This document shows, in pieces, positions 45,402-54,675 of a stretch of DNA of 64,000 nucleotides. The stretch spans positions 1,390,324 through 1,454,323 of the forward strand of contig NZ_KB849283.1 of the NCBI RefSeq assembly GCF_000368145.1, given 5' to 3'. The notes under the pieces were generated by a model that was given only the letters and a program-made list of their open reading frames with translations, searched no databases and was not told the DNA's origin. Source of the stretch: Acinetobacter guillouiae CIP 63.46. GTDB taxonomy: Bacteria > Pseudomonadota > Gammaproteobacteria > Pseudomonadales > Moraxellaceae. A program made the position numbers and the translations under genes. Within the stretch, counting starts at the first letter, position 1; the number at the start of each line of letters is the position of its first letter.

Positions 45402-48400
45402 TTAGTGCTCCCCTGCCAAAATTTGAATACCTGTAGTGTTAACTCCACCTTGGCGTACATCTAAATCAACTGTATTTAAGACGTTATTGGTTTCAGGCAA
45501 ATAACGAGGTTGTTTGAATTGTATGGCTTGTAAATACGCTGCAGGGGTTAACAGATAAATATCAGCTGTGGTCACAGCGGTGGTATCCACAAGTTTGTAG
45601 TTTTGAGCATCTAAGCCACCTAGACTTAAACCTGTAATCGATACATTTTTTGCTTGCCCTGTGGTCGCACTGTCAAATTGTCCTGTTGCTGTTGCAACGT
45701 TTAAATTGTCCCCAGCGTAGATACCGTTGAATTGTGCGTTGCTGAGATTAAGCTCAGCGGCAGTTAACCCATTATAAGTACGATTGTTGGCCGTAATTCC
45801 AGCGATGTTTTGAATATTGGCTTGGCGAATATCTGCCGTAGTTTGTGCAGTGTTATTCACCAACTCGTAGTTATGTGCATCTGCACCACTTAAACTGACA
45901 CCCTGAATCGAGACTTGTTTTGCTATACCCACATTTTTATCACTGAATTGTCCTGTTGCTGAAGCAACTTTCAATTCATCGCCTGCAACCATACCAGTGA
46001 ATTGTACTGATCCAGTATTTAATGTTGCGTTGGTGGTTGCATCATAAATACGATTATTGGCGGTAATGCCTGTCACTTGGTTAATTTTAGCTTTGGCGAT
46101 ATCTAATGAACCATCCACAAAGCTTAGCTCGTAGTTCTTGTCTAGACCCGTTGCGCTATTGGTGTATTTGCCAGCATCTTTGCCGGTAACCGTTGCACTG
46201 ACACCTGAGAGTACTGATTCAGTTTCACCATTGACTAAACCAGAAGCGCTAAAACCAGAAGCAGTTTGATCTTTACCGTTATAGGTGGTTGATACACTAT
46301 TGGCTGTTACGGAGGCTTTGGCTTTAGCAATATCCAATGAGCCATCAACAAAACTTAACTCGTAGTTTTTGTCTAGACCCGTTGCAGTATTGGTGTATTT
46401 GCCAGCATCTTTAGCAGTCACCGTTGCAGTTACACCTGACAATACCGATTCGGTTTCACCATTGACCAAACCTGTCGCACTAAAGCCAGCAGCAGTTTGA
46501 TTTTTACCATTATAGGTGGTTGATACGCTATTGGCGGTTACGGTGGCTTTGGCTTTAGCAATATCCAATGCACCATCAACAAAAGTTAGCTCATAGTTTT
46601 TGTCTAGACCCATTACTGTATTGGTGTATTTGCCAGCATCTTTAGCAGTAACTGTTGCAGTTACGCCTGATAGTACTGATTCAGTTTCACCATTAACCAA
46701 GCCTGTTGCAGTAAAACCAGCAGCAGTTTGATCCTTACCGTTATAGGTGGTTGATACGCTATTGGCAGTTACAGTAGCTTTAGCTTTGGCGATATCTAAT
46801 GAACCATCCACAAAGCTTAGCTCGTAGTTCTTGTCTAGACCCGTTGCGGTATTGGTGTATTGACCAGCATCTTTAGCGGCAACTGTTGCTGAAACGCCAG
46901 ATAGTACAGATTCAGTTTCACCATTGACCAAACCTGTTGCAGTAAAGCCAGCAGCCGTTTGATCTTTACCATTATAAGTAGTTGATATGCTTTTGGCGGT
47001 TACAGTAGCTTTAGCCTTAGCAATATCCAACGATCCATCAACAAAAGTTAGCTCATAATTTTTGTCTACACCCGTTGCGCTATTGGTGTATTTGCCAGCA
47101 TCTTTAGCAGTCACCGTTGCGCTTACACCAGATAATACAGATTCGGTTTCACCATTGACTAAACCAGAAGCACTAAAACCAGCAGCAGTTTGATCTTTAC
47201 CGTTATAGACTGTATTTAAACTATTGGCGGTCACAGTAGCTTTGGCTTTAGCGATATCTAAAGAGCCATCAACAAAACTTAGCTCGTAGTTCTTGTCTAG
47301 ACCCGTTGCACTATTGGTATATTGACCTGCATCTTTAGCGGTCACCGTTGCACTGACACCTGAGAGTACGGATTCAGTTTCACCATTGACTAAACCTGTT
47401 GCACTAAAACCAGCAGCTGTTTGGTCTTTACCGCTATAAGTAGTTGATACACTATTGGCAGTTACTGTCGCTTTAGCCTTAGCAATATCCAATGAGCCAT
47501 CAACAAAGCTTAACTCATAGTTTTTATCTAGACCTGTTGCGGTATTGGTGTATTGGCCTGCATCTTTGCCTGTAACAGTTGCCGAAACACCTGACAATAC
47601 ACTTGTAGTTTCACCATTGACCAAACCTGTTGCAGTAAAACCAGCAGCTGTTTGATCTTTACCGTTATAGACTGTATTTAAACTATTGGCGGTGACAGTG
47701 GCTTTAGCTTTCGCAATATCCAAAGAACCATCAATAAAACTAAGCTCATAGTTCTTGTCGATACCTGTTGCACTATTGGTATATTTGCCAGCATCTTTAG
47801 CAGTCACCGTTGCAGTTACACCTGACAATACGGATTCGGTTTCACCATTGACCAAACCTGTTGCAGTAAAGCCCGCAGCTGTTTGATCTTTACCGTTATA
47901 GGTGGTTGATACGCTATTGGCGGTGACGGTGGCTTTGGCCTTAGCAATATCCAAAGAGCCATCAATAAGCGTCAGATCATAGTTCTTGTCTACACCTGTT
48001 ACTGTGTTGTTGTATTTGCCTGCATCTTTAGCAGTCACCGTTGCACTTACACCTGAGAGTACTGATTCAGTTTCACCATTGACTAAGCCTGTCGCAGTAA
48101 AACCAGCAGCCGTTTGATCTTTACCGTTATAAGTAGTTGATACACTATTGGCGGTCACAATTGCTTTGGCTTTGGCGATATCTAATGAACCATCAATAAA
48201 ACTTAAATCATAATTCTTGTCTATACCTGTTGCGCTATTGGTGTATTTGCCTGCATCTTTAGCAGTCACCGTTGCATTTACACCTGAGAGTACAGATTCA
48301 GTTTCACCATTGACCAAACCTGTCGCAGTAAAGCCAGCAGCCGTTTGATCTTTACCGTTATAGGTGGTTGATACGCTATTGGCGGTCACAGTGGCTTTGG

Positions 48401-51400
48401 CTTTAGCGATATCTAAGGAACCATCAACAAAGCTTAGCTCATAGTTTTTATCTATACCTGTTGCGGTATTGGTGTACTTGCCAGCATCTTTAGCGGTAAC
48501 CGTTGCACTGACACCTAAGAGTACTGATTCAGTTTCACCATTGACCAAACCTGTTGCACTAAAACCAGCAGCCGTTTGGTTTTTACCGTTATATGTAGTT
48601 GATACACTATTGGCAGTTACGGTGGCTTTGGCTTTGGCGATATCTAATGAACCATCAACAAAGCTTAAATCATAATTCTTGTCTATACCTGTTGCGGTAT
48701 TGGTGTACTTGCCAGCATCTTTAGCAGTAACCGTTGCAGTTACACCTGATAGTACCGATTCTGTTTCGCCATTGGCCAAACCTGTCGCACTAAAACCAGC
48801 AGCTGTTTGATCTTTACCGTTATAGGTGGTTGATACACTATTGGCTGTTACAGTGGCTTTAGCTTTCGCAATATCCAAAGAGCCATCAATAAGCGTCAGA
48901 TCATAGTTCTTGTCTAGACCCGTTGCGGTATTGGTATATTGACCTGCATCTTTAGCAGTTACCGTTGCGCTTACGCCGGATAATACTGATTCTGTTTCAC
49001 CATTGACCAAACCAATCGCAGTAAAGCCAGCAGTTGTTTGATCTTTACCGTTATAGGTAGTTGATACACTATTGGCGGTTACGGTGGCTTTGGCTTTGGC
49101 AATATCTAAGGAACCATCAACAAAGCTTAAATCATAATTCTTGTCTAGACCCGTTGCGGTATTGGTATATTGACCTGCATCTTTGCCTGTTACGGTTGCT
49201 GAAACGCCTGTGAGTACCGATGTATCTTCACCATTGACCAAACCTGTCGCACTAAAACCAACAGCTGTTTGATCTTTACCGTTATAAACCGTATTTAAAC
49301 TATTGGCAGTGACAGTGGCTTTAGCTTTGGTGATATCTAAGGAACCATCAACAAAGCTTAGCTCGTAGTTTTTATCTAGCCCTGTTGCCGTGTTGGTGTA
49401 TTGGCCTGCATCTTTAGCAGTCACTGTTGCTGAAACACCTGACAATACCGATTCTGATTCACCATTGACCAAACCTGTCGCACTAAAACCAGCAACTGTC
49501 TGATCTTTACCGTTATAGGTGGTTGATACACTATTGGCGGTGACGGTGGCTTTAGCTTTCGCGATATCTAAGGAACCATCAACAAAACTTAGCTCATAGT
49601 TTTTATCTATACCTGTTGCGGTATTGGTATATTGACCTGCATCTTTAGCAGTCACTGTTGCAGTTACGCCTGACAATACCGATTCAGTTTCACCATTGAC
49701 TAAGCCTGTTGCACTAAAGCCAGCAGCTGTTTGATCTTTACCGTTATAGACGGAATTTAAACTATTGGCGGTGACGGTGGCTTTAGCTTTCGCAATATCT
49801 AATGAGCCATCGATAAGCGTCAGATCATAGTTCTTGTCTACACCTGTTACTGTGTTGTTGTATTTGCCTGCATTTTTAGCAGTCACCGTTGCGCTTACGC
49901 CTGAGAGTACTGATTCTGTTTCGCCATTGACCAAACCTGTCGCACTAAAACCAGTAGCTGTTTGATCTTTACCGTTATAGGTGGTTGATACGCTATTGGC
50001 AGTTACTGTCGCTTTAGCTTTAGCAATATCTAATGAGCCATCAATAAGCGTCAGATCATAGTTCTTGTCTACACCTATTACTGTGTTGTTGTATTTGCCT
50101 GCATCTTTAGCAGTCACCGTTGCGCTTACGCCTGAGAGTACTGATTCTGTTTCGCCATTGACTAAGCCTTTCGCACTAAAGCCAGTAGCCGTTTGGTCTT
50201 TACCGTTATAAATGGTTGATACGCTATTGGCTGTTACTGTCGCTTTAGCTTTGGCGATATCCAAAGAGCCATTAACAAAACTGAGCTCATAGTTCTTGTC
50301 TATACCTGTGGCGGTATTGGTGTACTGACCTGCATCTTTACCTGTGACAGTTGCAGAAACACCTGACAATACAGTTGTAGTTTCGCCATTGACCAAGCCT
50401 ATTGCACTAAAGCCAGCAGCTGTTTGATCTTTACCGTTATAGGTGGTTGATACACTATTGGCTGTTACTGTCGCTTTAGCTTTGGCGATATCCAAAGAGC
50501 CATTAACAAAACTGAGCTCATAGTTCTTGTCTATACCTGTGGCGGTATTGGTGTACTGACCTGCATCTTTACCTGTGACAGTTGCAGAAACACCTGACAA
50601 TACAGTTGTAGTTTCGCCATTGACCAAGCCTATTGCACTAAAGCCAGCAGCTGTTTGATCTTTACCGTTATAGGTGGTTGATACACTATTGGCTGTTACT
50701 GTCGCTTTAGCTTTGGCGATATCCAAAGAGCCATTAACAAAACTGAGCTCATAGTTCTTATCTGTACCTGTGGCTGTATTGGCATAACTACCAGCATCTT
50801 TACCTGTGACAGTTGCCGAAACACCTGACAATACAGTTGTAGTTTCGCCATTGACCAAACCTGTTGCACTAAAGCCAACAGCCGTTTGATCTTTACCGTT
50901 ATAAGTGGTTGATACGCTATTGGCTGTTACTGTCGCTTTAGCTTTGGCGATATCTAATGAGCCATCAATAAGTGTCAGATCATAGTTCTTGTCTACACCT
51001 GTTACTGTGTTGGTGTATTTGCCTGCATCTTTGCCTGTGACAGTTGCAGAAACACCTGACAATACAGATTCAGTTTCACCATTGACTAAACCTATAGCAC
51101 TAAAGCCAGCAGCCGTTTGATCTTTACCGTTATAGACGGTATTTAAACTATTGGCCTTTACAATGGCTTGCGCTTTGTGAATTGTGGCACTTAAACCTAT
51201 AGGCTGACTAAAAATATAATTTCCAGCATCCGCACCTGTTAAGTTATAGCCTGTTACGATCACAGACCGGATTCCTGCATTCTTATCTGTAAATGTTCCT
51301 ATACCACTACCAGTCAATCCAACAAAGTCTCCAGCAAACGGATTGATTGAAGCAGTGCCATTTAAGGTCGCAATAGCCAAACCATCATACGTTTTATCTG

Positions 51401-54400
51401 CAACACTTATTCCATTAATGGTTAAAACTGCAGGCGTTATACTGGCTTTAAGATTTGTCGGCTGTAGCAAGGTGTAATTTAAAGCATCTGTTCCAGTCAG
51501 CGTATAACCCGACACAATCACATTTTTATTATTGCCCACATTTTTATCAGTAAATGATCCAAATCCAATACCCGAAAGTGTCACTGAATCACCTGACAGC
51601 ACTGTCACTCCAGCAGTACCCGATAAGGTTGCTACTTTTGATGTATCATAGACCTTGTCAGCAGCGCTCAAGCCATTAATATTTAAATCTCTTTTCGCGA
51701 TTGTTAATGAACCTGAACCACCATTTTCTTTATAAATTACATCATCGCCAAACTGTGTTGTATTTGCCGCGATTGGAACACCACTAATCAGAATTGAGCC
51801 ATCATTTAAACTATAAATCCCTGCATTTTTACTGGTTGTTTTATAATTCAGTCCTGAAGCCAGCGTTCCAGAAGCTATCGATCCATCATAAATTTTGTCA
51901 GAAAAATTAGCGACAATTTCTGTGACCAAGGGTTTTAGGAAATGACGTAGTAAGGGCGCAGATCGTCCTTCATAAATACGCCAAACTTTTCCTGTACCAC
52001 CTGCATCATCAATATCCCAACCTGCAAAAGTAGAAATTTGCTGAAGTTCTGTTGTGGTTTTTCCTACACCACCCGCACTGCTTGTTCTTCCAGAAGTACT
52101 GGTGTTCCAGAAACTATTTGTGGTTGTACCATTACCACCACCAACAAGACCACCAACATACTGCCCCCCAGTTACACTTCCAGAAGAATAATTTTTGTCA
52201 ACACTGCCACCATTGAAACCCACCAATCCTCCAACATACTGACTTCCAATAACAGTACCTGTTGCATAAGAATTGTTAATTTGTCCTGATATAGCACCAA
52301 TTAAACCGCCAACATAATTATTTCCTGTCACCGCGCCTGTTGCAAAAGAAGAACTTACAACACCATCACTATAACCAACCAGACCGCCAATATAATTATT
52401 ATTCGAATATTTTCCTTTTACAGTCACATTGGCATAAGAATTTAAAATATTTCCTGAATTATAGTTCCAACCCACCAATCCGCCATACTGCTCGGTATTA
52501 CCTGTGACTAAGCCTGCATTGACATAAACATTATTAATCGTGCCTAGATTAATCCCCACGATCCCGCCTGTTTTTCCATAACCCGAATAACTTATACTAT
52601 TCAGTCCAACATTTTGTATAAGTGCACCCTGATGCGTAATCGCAAACAGTCCAATGCCCTGATACATAGAGTCAATACTTAATCCACTAATCGCATGACC
52701 TAATCCATCAAACCGTCCACGAAAAGCCTGCTGTGAGAGATCCGTTGGACTCAAATTTGCATTATAAAAGCCAATTGGGTCGAATCCGGTATAACCATTC
52801 CACAGCGCCGTACTGCTGGCATCTATGTCTGCACCCAACACATAATTACCACTCAGGTTCCCGTTGATCCCTTGTAAATCTTGACTTGTTGTCGAACCCT
52901 GTGCACCCAAAGCCGTAATGACTTGATAGTTAATAGTAGCAGCCGTGCCTTTTTGGGTACTAAAATTCTGCCCAGCCTTTAAGTTTATTTTTGCGCCATT
53001 GTTAATATAATAATTTGCGCTGGTATTGCCCGTGTTTTGTCCATATATCAAATTAAGTTTGCCACTATTATTGGTCGCTGTGATATTGGCATTAATGTTG
53101 ATGTCATTTTGTGCATTTAAAGTCAGACTGGTCGCACTCCCCCAAGTTACATCAGCATTAACATTGATATCACCCTTTTGGTTACCCGTAGAGCTAGTTA
53201 GCAATATGACATTACTGGTTGCAAGACTGCTTGCTAAAGTGGTTGCGCCTATGCCGCTACTGCTTGCTGATGCATTACCCGAATTAATACTGAAATCGGT
53301 AGGGTCGATCAACCACTTTCCGATTTTCCCGCCCTCAGAATGAGAGGATACCACCGTACTATTCTCAATCTTTACTTGAGCTGCGGAGGTTTCAATAAAC
53401 CCACCATCTTGACCATTTTTCCCTTCAGCTTTAAGCAGGCCACTGACATTTGTTTCACCATTTTGCATATCACCTAACAGAATGATTTCACCTTTGGCAT
53501 TTTGGCTTAAGCGATTGGCTTCAATAATCCCACTATGATTGACCACGGCTTTACTTAAACTGTCTTTGGCTTTTGCAGTTAAATATACAGCCCCATTATC
53601 GGCAAGAATTGCACCACCATTGTCTACTAAACCTTTGAATACCCCTTGATCAACTTGGTACTGGGTGAGTGAACCATCCTGTAAAGCAAGAGTGACTTGA
53701 CTGGCAGCAGTGAGATGAGTAACGCCATTCGGTGTCACAATAGAGCCGGTATTTTTAACATTGGGCGCAATCAGCGCAACAGTTCCACCTGATAAAGTTT
53801 GAATAGTACCGTTATTTTCTATCGTTGCTGTGCTATTGGCATTGGCTTTTAAAGTATATTTTCCATTTTGAATATCCGCATCGTTCAAACTTAAAGTTGA
53901 AGCAACCAAACTGCCAACATTCACTTGAGCCGTCTTAGAAAAAACCACACCATTTGGATTGAGTAAAAACACCTGCCCATTGGCATTTAAACGCCCCATA
54001 ATCTGCGATGCATTGCTATCCAAAACCCGATTAATGGCTATAGATGACTGGTTTTGCTGATTAAAATTAACCGTCGCATCTTTACCAATATTAAAAGTAT
54101 TCCAGTTGGTCGAAAGGTTTTGACTATTTTGATGAATATTTAAAACGTTGCCATTTTGGGAAATGTTGGCTGAACCTTGAGTGATATTGGCGCCTGTAGG
54201 CAGTTCCGTATTAGAAATTGCGGCATAAATCGATAATGGCAATAAAGCTAGCCCCCAAAAAGCCAATCGGATTAAATTTATCCCAGATACTTTTTGAACA
54301 GTGCCCGTCAGCGCGTTTTTATGATCCAAAGTACTTTGTGAAGTGCTATGATTTTTTGCCAATTCTGAAACGGCTTGCCAACACCTAAGTTGTGAATTCC

Positions 54401-54425
54401 AAATAACTTTATAAATTTTATTCAT
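45402..54425 (-). CDS. Giant filamentous-haemagglutinin-type adhesin (TpsA) with YDG and MBG repeats
   Basis: 3,007-aa exoprotein of a two-partner secretion system. The start is ATG 54425, which begins a clear extended signal peptide (ESPR: MNKIYKVIWNSQLRCWQAVS); the upstream TTG is rejected. Order: ESPR and signal; TPS secretion domain (about 60-260, with FLLNPNGVVFSK); a glycine-rich region with GLUG-like repeats (YVGGLVGYSDG, YVGGLIGAISG, YVGGLVGFNGG; about 600-760); YDG-type domains (about 880-1080); 22 MBG-type repeats of 77 aa each (1084-2777); two more YDG-like domains; a short C-terminus ending IQILAGEH. No contact-dependent toxin domain is seen, so it is an adhesin rather than CdiA. 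Ends 3 nt before tpsB. Confidence 0.93.
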   Translation of the reverse strand: MNKIYKVIWNSQLRCWQAVSELAKNHSTSQSTLDHKNALTGTVQKVSGINLIRLAFWGLALLPLSIYAAISNTELPTGANITQGSANISQNGNVLNIHQNSQNLSTNWNTFNIGKDATVNFNQQNQSSIAINRVLDSNASQIMGRLNANGQVFLLNPNGVVFSKTAQVNVGSLVASTLSLNDADIQNGKYTLKANANSTATIENNGTIQTLSGGTVALIAPNVKNTGSIVTPNGVTHLTAASQVTLALQDGSLTQYQVDQGVFKGLVDNGGAILADNGAVYLTAKAKDSLSKAVVNHSGIIEANRLSQNAKGEIILLGDMQNGETNVSGLLKAEGKNGQDGGFIETSAAQVKIENSTVVSSHSEGGKIGKWLIDPTDFSINSGNASASSSGIGATTLASSLATSNVILLTSSTGNQKGDINVNADVTWGSATSLTLNAQNDININANITATNNSGKLNLIYGQNTGNTSANYYINNGAKINLKAGQNFSTQKGTAATINYQVITALGAQGSTTSQDLQGINGNLSGNYVLGADIDASSTALWNGYTGFDPIGFYNANLSPTDLSQQAFRGRFDGLGHAISGLSIDSMYQGIGLFAITHQGALIQNVGLNSISYSGYGKTGGIVGINLGTINNVYVNAGLVTGNTEQYGGLVGWNYNSGNILNSYANVTVKGKYSNNNYIGGLVGYSDGVVSSSFATGAVTGNNYVGGLIGAISGQINNSYATGTVIGSQYVGGLVGFNGGSVDKNYSSGSVTGGQYVGGLVGGGNGTTTNSFWNTSTSGRTSSAGGVGKTTTELQQISTFAGWDIDDAGGTGKVWRIYEGRSAPLLRHFLKPLVTEIVANFSDKIYDGSIASGTLASGLNYKTTSKNAGIYSLNDGSILISGVPIAANTTQFGDDVIYKENGGSGSLTIAKRDLNINGLSAADKVYDTSKVATLSGTAGVTVLSGDSVTLSGIGFGSFTDKNVGNNKNVIVSGYTLTGTDALNYTLLQPTNLKASITPAVLTINGISVADKTYDGLAIATLNGTASINPFAGDFVGLTGSGIGTFTDKNAGIRSVIVTGYNLTGADAGNYIFSQPIGLSATIHKAQAIVKANSLNTVYNGKDQTAAGFSAIGLVNGETESVLSGVSATVTGKDAGKYTNTVTGVDKNYDLTLIDGSLDIAKAKATVTANSVSTTYNGKDQTAVGFSATGLVNGETTTVLSGVSATVTGKDAGSYANTATGTDKNYELSFVNGSLDIAKAKATVTANSVSTTYNGKDQTAAGFSAIGLVNGETTTVLSGVSATVTGKDAGQYTNTATGIDKNYELSFVNGSLDIAKAKATVTANSVSTTYNGKDQTAAGFSAIGLVNGETTTVLSGVSATVTGKDAGQYTNTATGIDKNYELSFVNGSLDIAKAKATVTANSVSTIYNGKDQTATGFSAKGLVNGETESVLSGVSATVTAKDAGKYNNTVIGVDKNYDLTLIDGSLDIAKAKATVTANSVSTTYNGKDQTATGFSATGLVNGETESVLSGVSATVTAKNAGKYNNTVTGVDKNYDLTLIDGSLDIAKAKATVTANSLNSVYNGKDQTAAGFSATGLVNGETESVLSGVTATVTAKDAGQYTNTATGIDKNYELSFVDGSLDIAKAKATVTANSVSTTYNGKDQTVAGFSATGLVNGESESVLSGVSATVTAKDAGQYTNTATGLDKNYELSFVDGSLDITKAKATVTANSLNTVYNGKDQTAVGFSATGLVNGEDTSVLTGVSATVTGKDAGQYTNTATGLDKNYDLSFVDGSLDIAKAKATVTANSVSTTYNGKDQTTAGFTAIGLVNGETESVLSGVSATVTAKDAGQYTNTATGLDKNYDLTLIDGSLDIAKAKATVTANSVSTTYNGKDQTAAGFSATGLANGETESVLSGVTATVTAKDAGKYTNTATGIDKNYDLSFVDGSLDIAKAKATVTANSVSTTYNGKNQTAAGFSATGLVNGETESVLLGVSATVTAKDAGKYTNTATGIDKNYELSFVDGSLDIAKAKATVTANSVSTTYNGKDQTAAGFTATGLVNGETESVLSGVNATVTAKDAGKYTNSATGIDKNYDLSFIDGSLDIAKAKAIVTANSVSTTYNGKDQTAAGFTATGLVNGETESVLSGVSATVTAKDAGKYNNTVTGVDKNYDLTLIDGSLDIAKAKATVTANSVSTTYNGKDQTAAGFTATGLVNGETESVLSGVTATVTAKDAGKYTNSATGIDKNYELSFIDGSLDIAKAKATVTANSLNTVYNGKDQTAAGFTATGLVNGETTSVLSGVSATVTGKDAGQYTNTATGLDKNYELSFVDGSLDIAKAKATVTANSVSTTYSGKDQTAAGFSATGLVNGETESVLSGVSATVTAKDAGQYTNSATGLDKNYELSFVDGSLDIAKAKATVTANSLNTVYNGKDQTAAGFSASGLVNGETESVLSGVSATVTAKDAGKYTNSATGVDKNYELTFVDGSLDIAKAKATVTAKSISTTYNGKDQTAAGFTATGLVNGETESVLSGVSATVAAKDAGQYTNTATGLDKNYELSFVDGSLDIAKAKATVTANSVSTTYNGKDQTAAGFTATGLVNGETESVLSGVTATVTAKDAGKYTNTVMGLDKNYELTFVDGALDIAKAKATVTANSVSTTYNGKNQTAAGFSATGLVNGETESVLSGVTATVTAKDAGKYTNTATGLDKNYELSFVDGSLDIAKAKASVTANSVSTTYNGKDQTASGFSASGLVNGETESVLSGVSATVTGKDAGKYTNSATGLDKNYELSFVDGSLDIAKAKINQVTGITANNRIYDATTNATLNTGSVQFTGMVAGDELKVASATGQFSDKNVGIAKQVSIQGVSLSGADAHNYELVNNTAQTTADIRQANIQNIAGITANNRTYNGLTAAELNLSNAQFNGIYAGDNLNVATATGQFDSATTGQAKNVSITGLSLGGLDAQNYKLVDTTAVTTADIYLLTPAAYLQAIQFKQPRYLPETNNVLNTVDLDVRQGGVNTTGIQILAGEH
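46095..51176 (-). repeat. 22-unit coding tandem repeat, 231 bp per unit
   Basis: Exactly 22 units of 77 residues (231 bp) lie in frame without gaps, 5,082 bp. Each unit reads approximately KAKATVTANSVSTTYNGKDQ, then TAAGFSATGLVNGETESVLS, GVSATVTAKDAGQYTNTATG, and LDKNYELSFVDGSLDIA. The third and fourth units from the N-terminus are identical in protein, and the DNA repeats exactly at a 231-bp period over about 50225-50759. Variation is concentrated at a few positions (SVSTT/SLNTV, TTATG/TVTGV, ELSFVDG/DLTLIDG), suggesting homogenisation by recombination. Copy number may differ between strains and could be miscounted in assemblies. Confidence 0.95.
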
Positions 54426-54541
54426 GATAATCCCCAAATCTACTTTTTGATCAAATATCAATCATTAGATCAAATGGGGGAATAGAGAGATATACCTGAA
54501 ATTGGGTATTTTGCACGTATTAATTCACGTTATAGACAACA

Positions 54542-54577
54542 CAATAAACACTGAATGAAATTATTCAGCGTTTATTG
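54542..54577 (-). promoter_or_regulatory. Long hairpin upstream of tpsA
   Basis: 8-bp CAATAAAC / GTTTATTG plus 6-bp CTGAAT / ATTCAG arms with one mismatch and loop GAAATT, 116 bp upstream of the tpsA start. It may form in the 5' untranslated RNA or be an operator; no T-run follows on the minus strand. Confidence 0.4.
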
Positions 54578-54641
54578 GAAAGAAAGCCCTATGCATCAGT
54601 TTTAAGCTAAACAAGCACTATAAAACCATGTTTCAATAAAA

Positions 54642-54659
54642 AAGCACCCGTAGGTGCTT
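54642..54659 (-). terminator. Terminator of the BapA-prefix gene
   Basis: Stem AAGCACC-CGTA-GGTGCTT (54642-54648 / 54653-54659), followed on the minus strand by TTTTATTG. It lies 17 nt past the stop of the 806-aa Ig-repeat protein gene, separating it from tpsA. Confidence 0.8.
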
Positions 54660-54675
54660 ATCTGCTTATTTTCAA

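Noticed and set aside
48469-48675. Plus-strand open frame inside the repeat array
   Set aside because: It is antisense to the MBG repeats, and the same pattern recurs in each unit; it has no ribosome binding site or family resemblance. A shadow of the repeat coding sequence.
46095-51176. CRISPR-like array of direct repeats
   Set aside because: The units are 231 bp, contiguous, without spacers, and remain in one open reading frame encoding a known adhesin repeat type. This is coding tandem repetition, not CRISPR.
45402-54425. CdiA-type contact-dependent toxin
   Set aside because: The protein is large and has the TPS signal domain, but the C-terminus is short YDG-type repeat sequence with no VENN-like motif, no toxin domain and no immunity gene between it and tpsB.
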